This document shows, piece after piece, positions 1 to 13,535 of a stretch of DNA of 64,000 nt. Source of the stretch: Hyalella azteca (Eukaryota; Arthropoda; Malacostraca; Amphipoda; Hyalellidae); NCBI RefSeq assembly GCF_000764305.2, contig NW_025936006.1:72388-136387 (forward strand). Reading direction: 5' to 3'. Position 1 is the first letter of the stretch. Every line of letters starts with the position of its first letter. Made by a program: the position numbers and the translations under genes. The notes under the pieces were generated by a model. It saw only the letters and a program-made list of their open reading frames with translations. It searched no databases and was not told where the DNA came from.

Positions 1-1485
1 AGAAAATTCAGCAGTCGACTCACGTTGTACGTAGCTTGAGCTTCATCTCAAATAATAACCTCACTGATTATTGAGTTCGAAATTAATATTCAAACGTGCA
101 CATGCGATATTAGCTTTAGCTGATTGCTTATTGATTAAGTTCACCCACTGAACGCAGTGAAATAAGATTTTGGTTAAATTTTCATAAAGTATAAAAAAAT
201 TATTGTCTGTTATGATTCAATCGATCAATCTGCCAGTTAGACTATTGGTCTAAAAATGCAATTGCCATACATATAAAATTACCATTTTACCAACTTCAAC
301 ATTCTTTCGTCTATACTTTTTGTTTTCAATCGAATAAATAAGGTTAGAAAATTTTACTAGCAGTCTTTTCCAGATAAGAGGAAGAACCTCATACCCTAGT
401 GAAGGTCGCTGCATATTGCAAGAGCTTCGTCCCGGTGTCAGGATCTGACGGTGGCCGTAGACTCTTTGTCTCGTCTCGTCCTCAGACTTAATAACGCAAA
501 GATGAAAGCATGGCAGCGCTTGTGGGTAATGCATGTTTTTGTGTGGTGCCAGAGCCCTTATGTTGTCTGACAGAAAGTATTGAGGCAGAGCAGCAATGGA
601 AGAGGATAAGTAAGTCTAAGCGGAGGCCACAAGAAGCCTGTGAAGCACCAGCCTTTGAATGCCCTAATAGTCTTTTGAAGCTCGTCTTGAGGATGAAAAA
701 AGTTACAGTTTTTAGGGTACTGAGCTTGAGAGGCAATACAGCAGCAGCACTCGTCACGGCAGCGCTAGGGAATATTGTAACATTTTATATTTTTTCTGTC
801 TGAAAAATTACTCAGCTTGCGGGGTAAAAGTTACTAAGACTCTTTTATAACCGGATAGTTACTCAAACTCAGTAGTATTCAAAGTCAGTAAGCATTTAAG
901 AAAAAGTCACCTTAATTTTCCGTAACACGCTTGTCTGAATCTTCATCAAGAATTCCCTTGTCTCGAAGTTACCGTAAAACTCATCTATCTTATCCCCAGT
1001 TCGATTTCTTGAAAAAACGGCGATCTTGAATAAATAAAGCTTTTTATTATTATTACACAAATCTTATGAACCTTGTAGCTAGAACGTTTATAAACTCTTA
1101 CAGTATATCATTTGATATAAAATGTTATACGATTTGTAAATTCCGATTTTACAAAATTTAATCATCGCTGTCGGGAACCAGTTACACACAGGAATTGTGA
1201 AGCTTATGAGGGGAGCATTTTTGAGTGGTACGGTCGCTCGTTTTTTGTCTTCACAGGAATTGATGGTGCAGAAGTTGTGATCGACCGCCGCTGAGCCTCT
1301 GATGGATGCAACACGCGAAATATTGTCCAAGTTGAGGCTTCTTGGCTGACACTGAACTTAGCGCGTCGCACTCGCGTCGCTATACATGATGGGAAATTAG
1401 GCATGCGTACGTCCGTCGCTCCTGCTACGCTAGTGTCATGCGCTGGTCAATAATAAGGAACAATTTCGTGAAAAACATTTAGTTT
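1..1485. other. Intergenic, nothing recognised
   Basis: AT-rich unique DNA. The short frames near 490-803 overlap on opposite strands and show no domain. Confidence 0.6.
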
Positions 1486-2043
1486 TGCAGGACAGAGTTA
1501 ATTTGGAGGGTAAACTTAATTTTGAAGACAAAATTAATTTGGAGGCTACAAAATTACTGAATTGAAAATTTTTGTGGAGAGTAGAGTTAATTTCGATGAT
1601 AGTCTTAATTCAGAGAGGGGTAGAGTTAATCTGAAGGATAGAGTTAATTTGGAGGCTAGACAACTAACTGAATCGAATAGTCTTATGGAGGGTAGAAGTA
1701 ATTTGGAGGGCAGAATTAATTTTGAGGATGGAGCTAATTTGGAGGATAGAGATAATTTGGAGGATAAAGCTAATTTGGAGGTGAGAGCTAATTTAGTGGA
1801 TAGAGTTGATATGGAGGGTAGAGTCAATTTGGAGGATAGAGCTAATTTGGAGGGTAGAATTAATTTGGAGGGTAGAGGTAATTTGGAGGGTAGAGGTAAT
1901 TTGGAGGGAAGAGTTTATATATGGACGGTTGCGTCAATTTGGAGGATAGAGTTAAATTGGAGGGTAGAATTAATTTGGAGGGTAGAGTTAATTTGGAGGG
2001 TAGAGTTAATTTGGATGGTAGAGTTAATTTGAGGGTATACAAC
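1486..2043 (+). repeat. 18-bp minisatellite (GGTAGAGTTAATTTGGAG)
   Basis: Roughly 30 units, divergent on the left and near-perfect from 1800 on. The multiple-of-3 unit keeps frames open on both strands (VNLEGR type); not a gene. Confidence 0.93.
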
Positions 2044-2055
2044 TAACGGTTTACC

Positions 2056-2125
2056 CTCAAACTAATTGAAAGGATCTGTCAACTAATTGAAAGGACCTGT
2101 CAACTAATTGAAAGGATCTGTCAGC
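2056..2125 (+). repeat. 21-bp repeat x3
   Basis: AACTAATTGAAAGGATCTGT plus C, three near-identical copies directly after the 18-bp array. Confidence 0.9.
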
Positions 2126-2741
2126 GGTTAAACGAACGCTTTGTTAGGTCATCAACAACGCTCATCTGCTCGGACTTCGGATTTGTCAGTATGCAGTTGT
2201 AGAAACGGAAGAAATTTTGTCATAAAAACTTGTTCATTATCCTATTCGTACCATAAAAATTTAATCAAATATTTGTAAATAATCAAGGAAAGTAATATCA
2301 TTGAAATTCTTGATAGTTTTTAACTCGACGAAAAAGAAGCACTCAGCGGAGAGGCTGCATTTGTCCTCGTGGTCTAGCATCTCATCGGTGGACAGCAAAA
2401 TGAGCTGTTGCACTTTTTTGGCCCGACCCGAGATTTGGCTCCGAACTTCGGTATTTTCGTGGATATTTACGGCAATGAAAAGTTCTAGGGAAATGGTAAG
2501 GATAAAGCGCATTGCAAGTTTTCTGATATATTAGAGTAATTTCCGAAGTAGAATTGTCTCTTGGCCAAAACGGACCGCCGCAAATTGGAAAATCTCCCGA
2601 CGCTGGGATAAATTTGGGTGACTGCTGAGTTCTTTTTATCACGCGCGTTGCTGCAAAGGCTACGAGCTGCCATGACCGCGACACCAACATCTGCGTGGAT
2701 GAGATGCGTATTTCGTGTAGACATTTCAACGCAGGAGGAAC

Positions 2742-2966
2742 TTAGCGAGCGTCTTTTTTGCGCATTTTCTCATGTATGTAAAAAAGGCGCTATTGTGCTC
2801 GTCATGTCCGTCCGTCCGTGACTTCACGTTTTCGTAGATTTTAAGGATACTTTAAAACGTATCGCGATTTAGATTGTAGGTTTAGATTGGTTGAAGATTG
2901 TCCTTTATGATTTGAATATGATTTATGCACGAGAAAATACCCTCTCTGTCACTCACTGCAGTGATT
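2742..2966 (-). mobile_element. Small inverted-repeat element, copy 1 (inverted, longer)
   Basis: Reverse orientation of the 48.6/49.1 kb copies: GCGCATTTTCTCAT (2760-2773), GTCCGTCCGTCC core, CACGTTTTCG, then ~100 bp absent from the other copies (about 2835-2930), then GAGAAAATA and CTGTCACTCACTGCAGTG. The extra segment is either an insertion here or a deletion in the others. Confidence 0.7.
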
Positions 2967-3404
2967 ACTGATCTAATTTTTTGTCATTACTTATACTTTC
3001 TTGAATTGTAGGAAAACTGTACAATTATGCTTCAGAATGAGTAAATAAAAAATTTTAAAGAAAATTTATCATTGATAATGTGTGGCACAAGCAATTCTTT
3101 TATTCGAGATAGAAGAATTGACGCATCGTAAATTTATTTACCAGCTTATCAATGGCAGGAGCCATTTTTCAAACAAATTCATTCAGTTAGCGGTGGCAGG
3201 GAGATCCTATCATCCCTGCTTTATTCATTTGATAATCCTAAGAGTATTTGGGAAACCTGGCCTAGGAAAAGAAATTCTGCAAGTCACTGCCCCCGACACG
3301 CCCTGGGCTGTAAGTTGATTAAAGAACGCCACACTAACTTGTATCTTGCACCTCACACCCTCCCCCTCCTACATCACTACCGCACCCTCCTGCATCAATT
3401 CTCA

Positions 3405-4050
3405 TCTACATCACAGGCACTCTCCTGTATCCCTCATCACAATCACTCCCCTGCATCACACATCACAGACACTCCCCTGCATCCCACACCACAGTCACTC
3501 CCCTGCATCCCACACCACAGTCACTCTCCTGTATCCCTCATCACAATCACTCCCCTGCATCACACATCACAGACACTCCCCTGCATCACACATCACAGAC
3601 ACTCCCCTGCATCCCACACCACAGTCACTCCCCTGCATCACACATCACAGACACTCTCCTGTATCCCTCATCACAATCACTCCCCTGCATCACACATCAC
3701 AGACACTCCCCTGCATCCCACACCAGTCACTCCCCTGCATCCCACACCACAGTCACTCCCCTGTATTCCTCATTACAGTCACTCCCCTGCATCACACATC
3801 ACAGACACTCCCCTGCATCCCACATCACAGACACTCCCCTGCATCCCACACCACAGACACTCCCCTGCATCACACATCACAGACACTCCCCTGCATCCCA
3901 CACCACAGACACTCCTCTGCATCACACACCACAGTCACTCCCCTGCATCCCACAACACAGACACTCCCCTGCATCACACACCACAGTCACTCCCCTGCAT
4001 CCCACACCACAGTCACTGCCCTGCATCACACACCACAGTCACTGCCCCAA
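3405..4050 (+). repeat. ~24-bp minisatellite (CATCACACATCACAGACACT)
   Basis: About 25 variants of CACTCCCCTGCATCxCAC. Open frames (HSPASHITDTPLH type) reflect the 24-bp period only. Confidence 0.93.
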
Positions 4051-5034
4051 TATTTCAGTCAATCATTAAAGTTAATGTCGGCAAAGTTCAAAGAAAAACT
4101 TCGCTCTAAAGTCGTTATTTCCAGCGTACCTTCGTTGAATATTCGGTTGCTTTTACGTGACGGTACAAACTTTGAATAAGTAATTTGAGTGCAGAAATAT
4201 TGGCGAGCAGCGAAGGGAATAAAATATGACAAAATATCTTTCACATAAAATAGCACCGAAACCATAAAAATAAGAATCTAATTTACAGAGAAAAATGAAT
4301 GCTGTTTTGAGTTTAAAAACTTCAAGATGGTAATTAAGCTAGCTTGGAATATTCTTTCAGTACAAAAAGCTTATTGAATTACGAGCAGAACGTCCAAAAA
4401 ACTTCAGTAGAGTAAAGGTACTAACACAATTTGGGAATTTTTACCTGGAGTTCTGGTGAAATTTTATATTCGCCTGCAGGTACTTTGAAAAGTTTCTGTG
4501 CAATTAACGTTAAATAAGGTTAAGGTTTACTCGTCTGCTCGCCTGCGCCGTGACAGTGCATGGCTATTATGAAGAGAAAATTTGTCACAGATTTTAGCCG
4601 TAATGAACGAGTTGAAAGTTTTACTCGAATTTTTTTCTTCAGTATTTCAGAAGAAATATGAAGTTAAAAGAGCCATGAAAAATTGGTAGCAATCGAAAGT
4701 GTCTAAATAAATATCATGTGGATCAAGGGGCAAAGCTCCATCTCGTGTGCTTGACAGAAGAACATCTCCTCGCAGAATTTCAGCGCATCTTGCAGGTTTT
4801 CGGTGTTGTGCTTTCAGGATCGGCGAGGAAGCAATCCCGTGAGGTGTCAAAAATTAATTAGAAGATAGATTGATAGGAAGATTGGCTGACACCGGTGAAC
4901 TTTGAAGGGACTTGCGCGTTCCTTAAAGAAATTCCAGAGTCTAAACTTAGGACTTGAGAGCAAACATCATCTAGACGTTTACCGCTCTCTGTATTTAATG
5001 TAGAAGAGTACAAGTATTGAAGTATTATTTGGCA
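4051..5034. other. Intergenic, nothing recognised
   Basis: Unique AT-rich sequence between arrays. Confidence 0.6.
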
Positions 5035-5130
5035 GAGTGTTACTCAGCAAGGTATTACTAAGCCAAGAATTACTGAGATAAGTATTACTAAGCAGAATAT
5101 TATTAAGTTAAGTATTACTAAGGCTTAGTG
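5035..5130 (+). repeat. Degenerate AGTATTACTAAG repeats
   Basis: Six or so imperfect copies of a TATTACTAAG core with variable spacing. Confidence 0.6.
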
Positions 5131-5989
5131 TACCCTTTATCTATGTGTGAAGAGGACTTAGTGTTTTCCAAGCATCACCAGCTGAGGCTTTTTATCTCGT
5201 TACCTAATTGACCATTCGAGTCGAGATTGTGGAAGTTCTTGAAATAAAACCTCCAGCTCTTGGTAAATTCACTTAATTTGCTCTTCTAATTAGACGAGAA
5301 ACTTCTAAATCCTGGAAAAGTTGACCCAACTTTCAGGCGCTTTTTCAACAGGAAGCTAAGAATGGTTGGTCGGAGCGAGCGACATGTAAGAGCTTGATGT
5401 CGGGTATCTTCTTTACATGCTAATTTCCTCATCCAAATTGTGGTTTTGGTGTATAATGTATGTTAAGGTTTGATAATGGTACAGTGCAGTATGAGGAACT
5501 TTTACTTCAATACGTTAATTTAATGCGTAACATTCTTGAATTTAGTAAGTGTATTTTGACGTTGGCGCTGAATATGAGACAAGCCAATGAGACAGTTTCA
5601 TATGCTCCACACATGTAATATGGAATATTAAGTCAAATTGAAAATTTCCTCTTATAATAGTTAGGTAAACAATAGTAAACGATCTTGTTAATGTACTTGA
5701 CACACAGAACCAGAATATTATTAATTACTCGTGATTTAAAAAAATAACAAAATACAACTCATTTAGTGATTATCACTTATTTCAACGAACATAACATTGG
5801 GGTATAAAAACAGCCTTGAGTGCGTAACCTGTTTTTGACTCCTCGATCATTAGCATAAACACAATAAAGTGACTGCATCGGCTTTGTTGTATATTGAACG
5901 GCGTTATGATCACGATTATCGTAAGTAACGGTAAGTTCAATAATGGTCGTTATGTAATTGCATGGTATGTGATCCTTATTCAAACATTA

Positions 5990-6250
5990 CGTGAACATCA
6001 TGTGATATTTACTTGATCGACAATTAAGTGATCGTTAAGTGATCGTAATTTGATCGCTAAATGATCGTTATTTGTTCACAAGCTGATCCTTATTTGATCG
6101 ATAAGTGATCATTATTTGATCGCGAAGTAATCGTTATTTGATCGCTAAATGATCGTTATTTGATTACTATATAAGTGATCGTTATTTGATCGCTCAGTGA
6201 TCGTTTTTGATCGCTAAGTGATCGTTATTTGCTCTTCATGTGATTGTTAT
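5990..6250 (+). repeat. ~22-bp repeat (TGATCGTTATTTGATCGCTA)
   Basis: A degenerate array of TGATC-rich units, with DpnII-type sites every ~11 bp. Confidence 0.85.
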
Positions 6251-6804
6251 GTGAGGTTTTGCACGGTTATTTACTGGGAAAAGTTAAGCAAGCGATCAAA
6301 TATTACTTCACCATCTCGGTGACTATCAAACTATACAATACTAGTTAGAAGTGATCTACTCATATGAAAAAATTTTGCAATCAGTACGATTACGACTTCA
6401 TCTTCCGATCTTAACTTCCTACTAAAATAGTAAGACTTTAATTACTGACCAATGAAATTACGTCGGAACAATATTCATTACGAGTTGATTTATTTGAAAT
6501 AGCGTTTAGGAATCAACGTTATTCAACGTCAGATGCGCCGTGGTTCAAGGCACTTCAGAGCTCCTGCTAATGAAGATGCCGACAGCGCCCAGTAGCTGCA
6601 GCCAAGTTTATGAGTGTGGCGGGGCAGCGGGAAAGCTCAATTATATTTTTAGGGGATCCAGCGTGAGCAATAAAAATGAAGGTGTTGCCGCGTGCTTATT
6701 ATGCCAGCTTGGCGTCCAGGGCGGCAAAGTGTGATGGGCGACGCTGTAAAATGAGGCGGTAATGGAGATGTGCACGAGGGCGTGTTGGGGCATGTATATG
6801 CTCT

Positions 6805-7100
6805 GAACTGGTGCTGCTGATGATGATTTTGTGCTGCTGATGATGATTTTGTGGTGCTGCTGCTGCTGGTACTGTGGTGCTGATGTTTGTGGTGCTGCTG
6901 CAGATGATTATGGTGCTTCTGCTGATGATTTAATGATGCTGCTGCTGATGATGATTGTGTGGTGCTGCTGATGATGATTTTTTGGTGCTGCTGCTGATAA
7001 AGATTGTGTGGTGCTGTTGATGATGATTGTGTATTGCTGCTACTGATTGTGGTGCTGCTGCTGAACTGCTGCTGATTCGGTGGTGCTGTAGCTGATGCTG
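6805..7100 (+). repeat. GCT/GAT trinucleotide-rich tract
   Basis: Imperfect TGCTGCTGATGATGATTTTG units of about 30 bp. Confidence 0.85.
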
Positions 7101-7369
7101 CCGGGCTGCTGTTGGGGACTCCTCGACGTTTGTGGAGGAATTACCACATCCTTGACATTATCTATATCGGACCTAACTGTGATGTGTCCATGCTGCGATG
7201 AGGCCACGGGATGAGGCAGTGATGTGCCTCACCGTTCATCAAAACTCAACAGTTTATAGATTGGTTGCGCAGCTTGGCAGCGCTCATATGCATGATAGGT
7301 AATAGGAGATATTCCTATCATCCATAATTCAACACTCATTAATTCTGAGCAATTCATGTGACTTGCAAT

Positions 7370-7690
7370 GAACAGTTAAGGAGAGTTGCATAGTTAGAAT
7401 AAGGGGAGCTCTAATAAGCAATTAAGAAGTGTTGTAATGAACAATCTAAGATTGCAATAATGACCTATTAAGAAGTGATATATTGAGCGATTAAGGAGCG
7501 TTGTTACTCCAAGGCAAGAGTGTTATACTGAAAAAATTAAAGATTGCTGTAATGAGCAATCAGGAAATATTATAATGTATTATTAAGGAGTGTTGCAATG
7601 AGAAATTAAATGGTGCCATAATTCGCAATTAACTAGCGCTATGATGAGAATTTAATGAGCGTCATAATGAACCAAGTTCTTAATCAGGCA
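7370..7690 (+). repeat. Degenerate ~30-bp AT-rich repeats
   Basis: AATTAAGGAGTGTTGCAATG motifs recur about ten times with many substitutions. Confidence 0.65.
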
Positions 7691-8189
7691 ATAGCGCTCA
7701 CGTCGTTTGCTGTTCACTCCTGCATTGAGCGATGAGATAAAATTATTCAGGAATTAGCAAGAAGGTCAGAGAAAACTATTAAAGAAAGCGTTCAAGGAAA
7801 CTGATAATGCCACTTGAATGGCTCAAATAACAAGTACATAAATGTTAAATATCTCATACAAAGGTCACATCCTATTTTAATAAACGAACTTTCCAGTAAA
7901 ACGTAAATCTTTTATTCAGCATCCTTAGGAATTCTTATTCCTGAAAAATGAAGGAAGATACGTAAGCCTCGGGACATTCCGCCTGAACCTTGAAGATTTA
8001 TCAGAAAAATTCTCTCGCTGCAGGGCTTTGTGATGGTCGAAATTCGAGCATGTTTTGGGTGCGATGAAAGGTTCGCTTCTGGCGTCTGCGAGGCTCGACA
8101 GCGGCCTTATATATTGCGGGGCCGTAGCCGTGATACGGACACAATGATCCTTACCAACCGGCATCTGACGCTGACTCACCTTTAATTCA

Positions 8190-8545
8190 AAGTTGTTTCG
8201 TTGAAATCAACGTAAATTTAACGTTATATACATCAACCTTGAATTAAAAGTTGCATCGATGAATCAGCGAAAATTAAACGTTTTATACAAGAATCAACGT
8301 TGAATTGAACGTTGCATAGAAGAATCAATGAAAATTATAAGTGGTATACACGAATCAACGAAAACTATAAGTGGTATACACGAATCAACGAAAATTAAAC
8401 GTAATATAGATGAATTACCGTAAATTGAACGTTGTTTAGTTGAATCAAAGTTGAATTAAACGTTTCGATGAATAAGGGTTGAATTAAATGTTGTATACAT
8501 GAATCAACTTTGAATTAACCATTTCGATGAATCAACGTTAATTAA
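8190..8545 (+). repeat. ~34-bp repeats of GAATCAACGTTGAATTAAAC type
   Basis: About ten diverged units. The ATCAACGTT core also appears at 6515, 48850 and 50030-50145. Confidence 0.8.
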
Positions 8546-10740
8546 TCGTCATTCTAACGTCACTTGCCTTGTGGTTGCCACGCCACGCGACTGCCAGGCG
8601 ACTGTCACCCTCTGACATATTCTATGGGAGAGCAGCATGGCCTGAATTGTACGCTTGTCAAGACTATGGAAAATCCGGGGCAAGAAATACAGTTTGTCCG
8701 CTTGACAAAGGGCTTTTTGGTATCAGTAATAGTTGCTTGCAATTGATTTTTTATTTAGAATTATCAAAATAACAGAGGAAGGATATGTATTTTGAAATAT
8801 TTTGGAAATAAAAATCTTACCAACGCGAGCTTGGACATTTTGGATGGTGGAATTATTATAAAAAATTTGGAAAAACTAAGTTTTCAGGAGTTATGATTTT
8901 TTAATAAGAATAAATTACTTCATTACTTCTTATGACTGCCTTGGGACGAGGGTGCTGCTCATCCACATCTGCCGCTCCGAATAACATGTAATTAAGACTC
9001 TAACTTCTGTGCCTATTCAAATTCTTTTTAAAGGATCTTCCTAGGGAGCTTTTTATGTTCTTTTTGTGGGAGCGATGATTAGTTTGGGAAGGATGTTTGG
9101 TGCCGGTCCCAACATTTTGTCTAGCAAAATTTGAGGCGAGAATCCCAGCCAAAAGACTTGGAGGACAAAAGTCCCCCCTGAAAATATCCTCGATGTCGAG
9201 ATTAACAGCGGCGCTCAGGATTGGCAAGAGGGGCGTCGGGGACGAGGGCTTCCCTCACATTCCTCAGCCCTCATAATCACTTTTTAGCAACAATTAACAA
9301 GCATATGGAAAATTCTAGAACTTAGTTCAATTATTGCAATTAATCGGTTAATAGGACAATCAAGAATACCATGTTATTTAAGTCAGCAAATTTTGATGGT
9401 TGAATGTTACTCTAAACATACATGTTTATGTTGGCGCCGATATAGGATAGACAATTTAATGCATATTGTTCTTAAAGAAGGTGAGATGAGATCACTAATT
9501 AGAAGTACAAAATAACAAAGAATCGCTCTGTCACTAGCCTCGCAATGAAAATCTGTCATTTGAAAGCTGAGTGAAACTCTCTGAAAAATTAACACTCACT
9601 AGTCACTGGTTAAACTAAGAAAAATTATTAGTTAAAAATTTGTCTGTAATGAAAGGATCTGATTTACTTACTCTTTTACAAAAAATTATAATACGTTGAA
9701 ATTCAAAAATTCTATGTTGAACGTTAACCGATGACCTTAAGTAGCTGGGCAATAAGGCATGGTGCCATGAGTGAGGCTCGACCCAATCATTTGCTGCAGA
9801 ATGTCAAGAAGCTCAAGGCAAATTTGGTCTAAGTGCTTCTCTAGGCAATGTTTTCGGAGCATTTAGGTTAAACCGAAATCAAAATGCCAGAACCCAGGCG
9901 AATCGTCTACAGTTCTTTAAGCTAAGTGCACTCATTTGCATTTATATGGCCCAGCTAGAGACAATATACACAAAATATGCTTCGAGAATTTCCTCGCAAA
10001 CCTTTGAACATTAGCTGGAGGCTGCCAAGGTCTACGACTCTAAGGCCAGAAAAGTCCGCCTTGGAAGGAACCAAGCAGATTAGAACCAGAAAGATTCCGT
10101 GTTTTTCGAGTCTCGTTCCTCTGCTGAATTTCAGTGGCCGACCACAGCAGCCTCCGGCTCCCCAAATGCGGCTCAGAGCCTGTGCGTCATCCAGCACTCC
10201 TGATCAGAGCTACGCAACAGCAAGGGATCTATGATAGTAACGCAAGAGTATATAAAGCATTACTAAAAGTTTTATTTTCCAGAAATAATTAATAATGGAC
10301 AATTTCATTTTTTGCTACTGAGGTACGTATAATTATCAGAAACGGATCTCTTACTGAGCTAACTACATCATACTTCACTAATGTATTTTATTTCGGTTGC
10401 TCGAAACTTATAATGAAGACTATCTATAAGAAGCAAATACACCTACAGCATCACACTAAAATTAGCGATTCTGACGCGTACAAGCAAGGGGAAGCTACAC
10501 GCCGCCCCCTCAGCTGTGTATGTCTTCAGTATCTATATTCGAGGGCTGGCGACCTTTCTCCAAATTGCCTAAGTTTTGCCATGAAGGCCCGCAACTGTGA
10601 CAATGTTTGTAACGAATTGCCCGCCCTGTTATCAGAAGCTTTAGTGTCTGCTGATCATTTGGCATGATGCTGATGGCTGACGCAACGTCAGCTGTAAGTG
10701 GATGCCTGGTGCAGGTGGTTATTGTAGTACCAGCTTGGTG
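8546..10740. other. Intergenic, nothing recognised
   Basis: The GC-richer patch at 9977-10234 is open on both strands but has no domain or splice context I trust. Confidence 0.55.
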
Positions 10741-10744
10741 GTGG

Positions 10745-11070
10745 TGACACTAAGTAGCTACCATCACGACATGATGTCATGCTGACACTACATAGCTGCC
10801 ATCACGACATGATGTCATGCTGACACTACATAGCTGCCATCACGACATGATGTCATGCTGACACTACATAGCTGGCATCATGACATGATGTTATGCTGAC
10901 ACTACATAGCTACCATCGCGACATGTTGTCACGCTCACACTACATAGCTACCATCACATGATGTTATGCTGACACTACATAGCTACCATCACATGATGTT
11001 ATGCTGACACTACATAGCTACCATCGCGACATGTTGTCACGCTCACACTACATAGCTGCCATCACGACAT
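10745..11070 (+). repeat. 38-bp minisatellite flanked by inverted arms
   Basis: CTGACACTACATAGCTGCCA plus 18 further bases, about nine copies, each with the near-palindrome CATGATGTCATG. The array sits between GACGCAACGTCAG (left) and CTGACGTTGCGTA (right), an inverted pair. Confidence 0.9.
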
Positions 11071-11939
11071 GTTGGCAAGTGACTTCAGCGTTAGTTCACC
11101 TGACGTTGCGTAAATTTTATTAGGAATTACTCAGACATTTGGCATAATATTATTAGCAAGAGAGCGCCCGAGATGTTCTCGTAGGCCGTATCGCTGGGGT
11201 TCTTATTGAAGCGGCGGTGGGGCGATGGCTGGCATTCCTCATTTGGCCGTCATGGCAATTTCGAGATTCTTGTCTCGAGTGCCGTCATCCCTGGCGTCAT
11301 GAGGCGCATGGCGGGCCGCAAAAATGCGCAAGTTTCGGCAACCACAAATGAAAATCCAGAGAAGTCGTGCATTGTAAACCTTTAGAACCAAAACTAGTAC
11401 TACAATACGACTTAAAAAATGTAAGGAGAATGCAAATAATCTGAAGTAAAAGTAAGCGTTATAACTTCATGGAAATATACGTTAGAAAAATGATTGAGGA
11501 TGGAAATGCACCATAAGCTCGCTCATTGACAAGGCGGTTAGATAATTTCCATAATTCAAGTTTTGTTTGCGTTGCATTGTATTTCATGAATAGTAAGGCC
11601 ACAAGTCAATAACTAACTTGATTGGCGCTTCAATGATTTGTTATTGCTATCGAAACTGTAATTGCAGTTATTTGATCATACAGATAAAGCCCTAGTTTTG
11701 AGCTGAGATCTGTCAGCAGATGAGATCTTGTGAAGCATTTTAATACCTTGTCTCACACGCTATTGATATCGCGCGGCAATTGGCAGCAAAACAGCCGCTA
11801 ATTACGTTCCTGATTGGCTGCAATGAGGCGGCTTGATGGCAGCTTGCTCGTCCCTCCGCATTCTGAGCGATCGAAAACAACGCGGGAAATGCAGCCTGAT
11901 GGAAATGGCCGCTCCTAGCTCCTACCCTCGGAGCTCATT

Positions 11940-12165
11940 GCAGGGTTGTTATCATTGCTGGTATGGGAGATTGTTGATAAGCTGTTATCATTGTTTGATG
12001 GGAGGCTGTTACAGTGCTGTTATCATCACTTTAGCGGGAGACTGCTGCAGTGCTGTTATCATCACTTTAGCGGGAGACTGCTGCAGTGCTGTTATCATCA
12101 CTTTAGCGGGAGACTGCTGCAGTGCTGTTATCATCTCTTTAATGGGAGACTGATGCAGTGCTAAA
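11940..12165 (+). repeat. 36-bp minisatellite
   Basis: TGCTGTTATCATCACTTTAG plus 16 further bases, three perfect copies and several diverged ones. Confidence 0.9.
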
Positions 12166-13144
12166 TCATTGCTTCAGTGGAAGGCGGTTGGATGTTGGCT
12201 ATGGGTTTTGTTCGCTTCAATGGATACCCTTTAACTGCTGTTCACATTGCCCAAACCGCATATCAGTGAATTGATGCTCTCATTGACTTAATGGAGAGAT
12301 TACAAATGCTGCTTTAATACAAGCAGGCATATTTCTGCTAAGTTAGTCAAAGTTTAAGTTAGAAATGATGTATCTTGTCGCTCTGGTACATGACGAAGGT
12401 CAAGTGCAGAATAGATGTAGGCGCCTATACGGTATCATATAGCGAGTGAACTTGTTAGAGTTTTAACACACTTTGGCCGCTTCAAGGATCTCGCAAATAT
12501 TGTTGTGAGTGGGCAGAAATAATCAATTTTTTGTGAATCTATATTTGTGCTCTGTCAAGGTTTGAGATGAATTAGAGTCAACTTTTGACTTCTGTTCGAA
12601 ATGCTCAACATCCATGGCATCAGTTTGTTGCTCAACATCCATGGTTTGAAGTTGAAATTCTTCTAGGAATTTATTTAATTGTCCGACCGCCGTACGTCAA
12701 AATTAAAAGAAAGAAACATGAGCACCGCAGTAGATTCCTAGGAACACTTGGAAGTATTGATATTTTCGTGCCAAATCTAAAAGGAATTCATAACTTTTTC
12801 CTCTCGTGTTTGTCATAGACGTTCGAGCCGCCATTTAGTAGAGGCCGTGAGGAGGTGCAGATTTATAACCACAGAAACCGTATTATGTAACACATTATCC
12901 GACAATGTCAGAGCTATGGTAAAAAAACTCTTCCAGATGCAAAGAGATGGAGGATACGAGAGTAAGAAGTCCCTTGTACTCGTAGTTTTCTCTAGACATA
13001 AATTTTTACGTTGCCATTTAAACCTCTCGAGAAATAGACTGAAGAGACACTTTGTATTGCTGGAATCAACCCTGAACACTCATTTGATATTCAACAGACA
13101 ATTTCGACATTTTAAATCCTTTACTTCAATGTCATCGTATATAC

Positions 13145-13535
13145 AGCGGTAGAGGCAGTATGGTGTCTACAGCGGTTGAGGTAGTATGGTGTCTACAGTG
13201 GTAGGGGTCGTATGGTTGTTGTTATAATTGCCCATCCTGGCAGTGGCGACTAGGGAGGGGGGGGGGTTGATAGGTCAGTTTTTCCGGGCACTTGGTGCCA
13301 CTGGTAGTTCTAAGACCATCACTGGCTCGCTGACCCGCCAGAACCATTTAGGGGTAGTATGGTGTCTACAATGGTGGGGGTAGTATGGTGTCAACAGCGG
13401 TAGAGGTAGTATGGTGTCTACAATGGTGGGGGTAGTATGGTGTCAACAGCGGTAGAGGTAGTATGGTGTCTACAATGGTGGGGGTAGTATGGTGTCTACA
13501 GCGGTAGAAGTAGTATGGTGTCTACAGCGGTAGAG
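13145..13535 (+). repeat. ~26-bp minisatellite (GTAGTATGGTGTCTACAGCG)
   Basis: Two blocks separated by an unrelated ~150-bp insert (13215-13350) that contains a G10 run. Confidence 0.88.

Noticed and set aside
3315..4179. 264- and 277-codon histidine/serine/proline frames
   Set aside because: Entirely produced by the 24-bp minisatellite; no unique coding flank or splice context.
10745..11070. CRISPR array
   Set aside because: The repeats are contiguous without unique spacers and the genome is eukaryotic.
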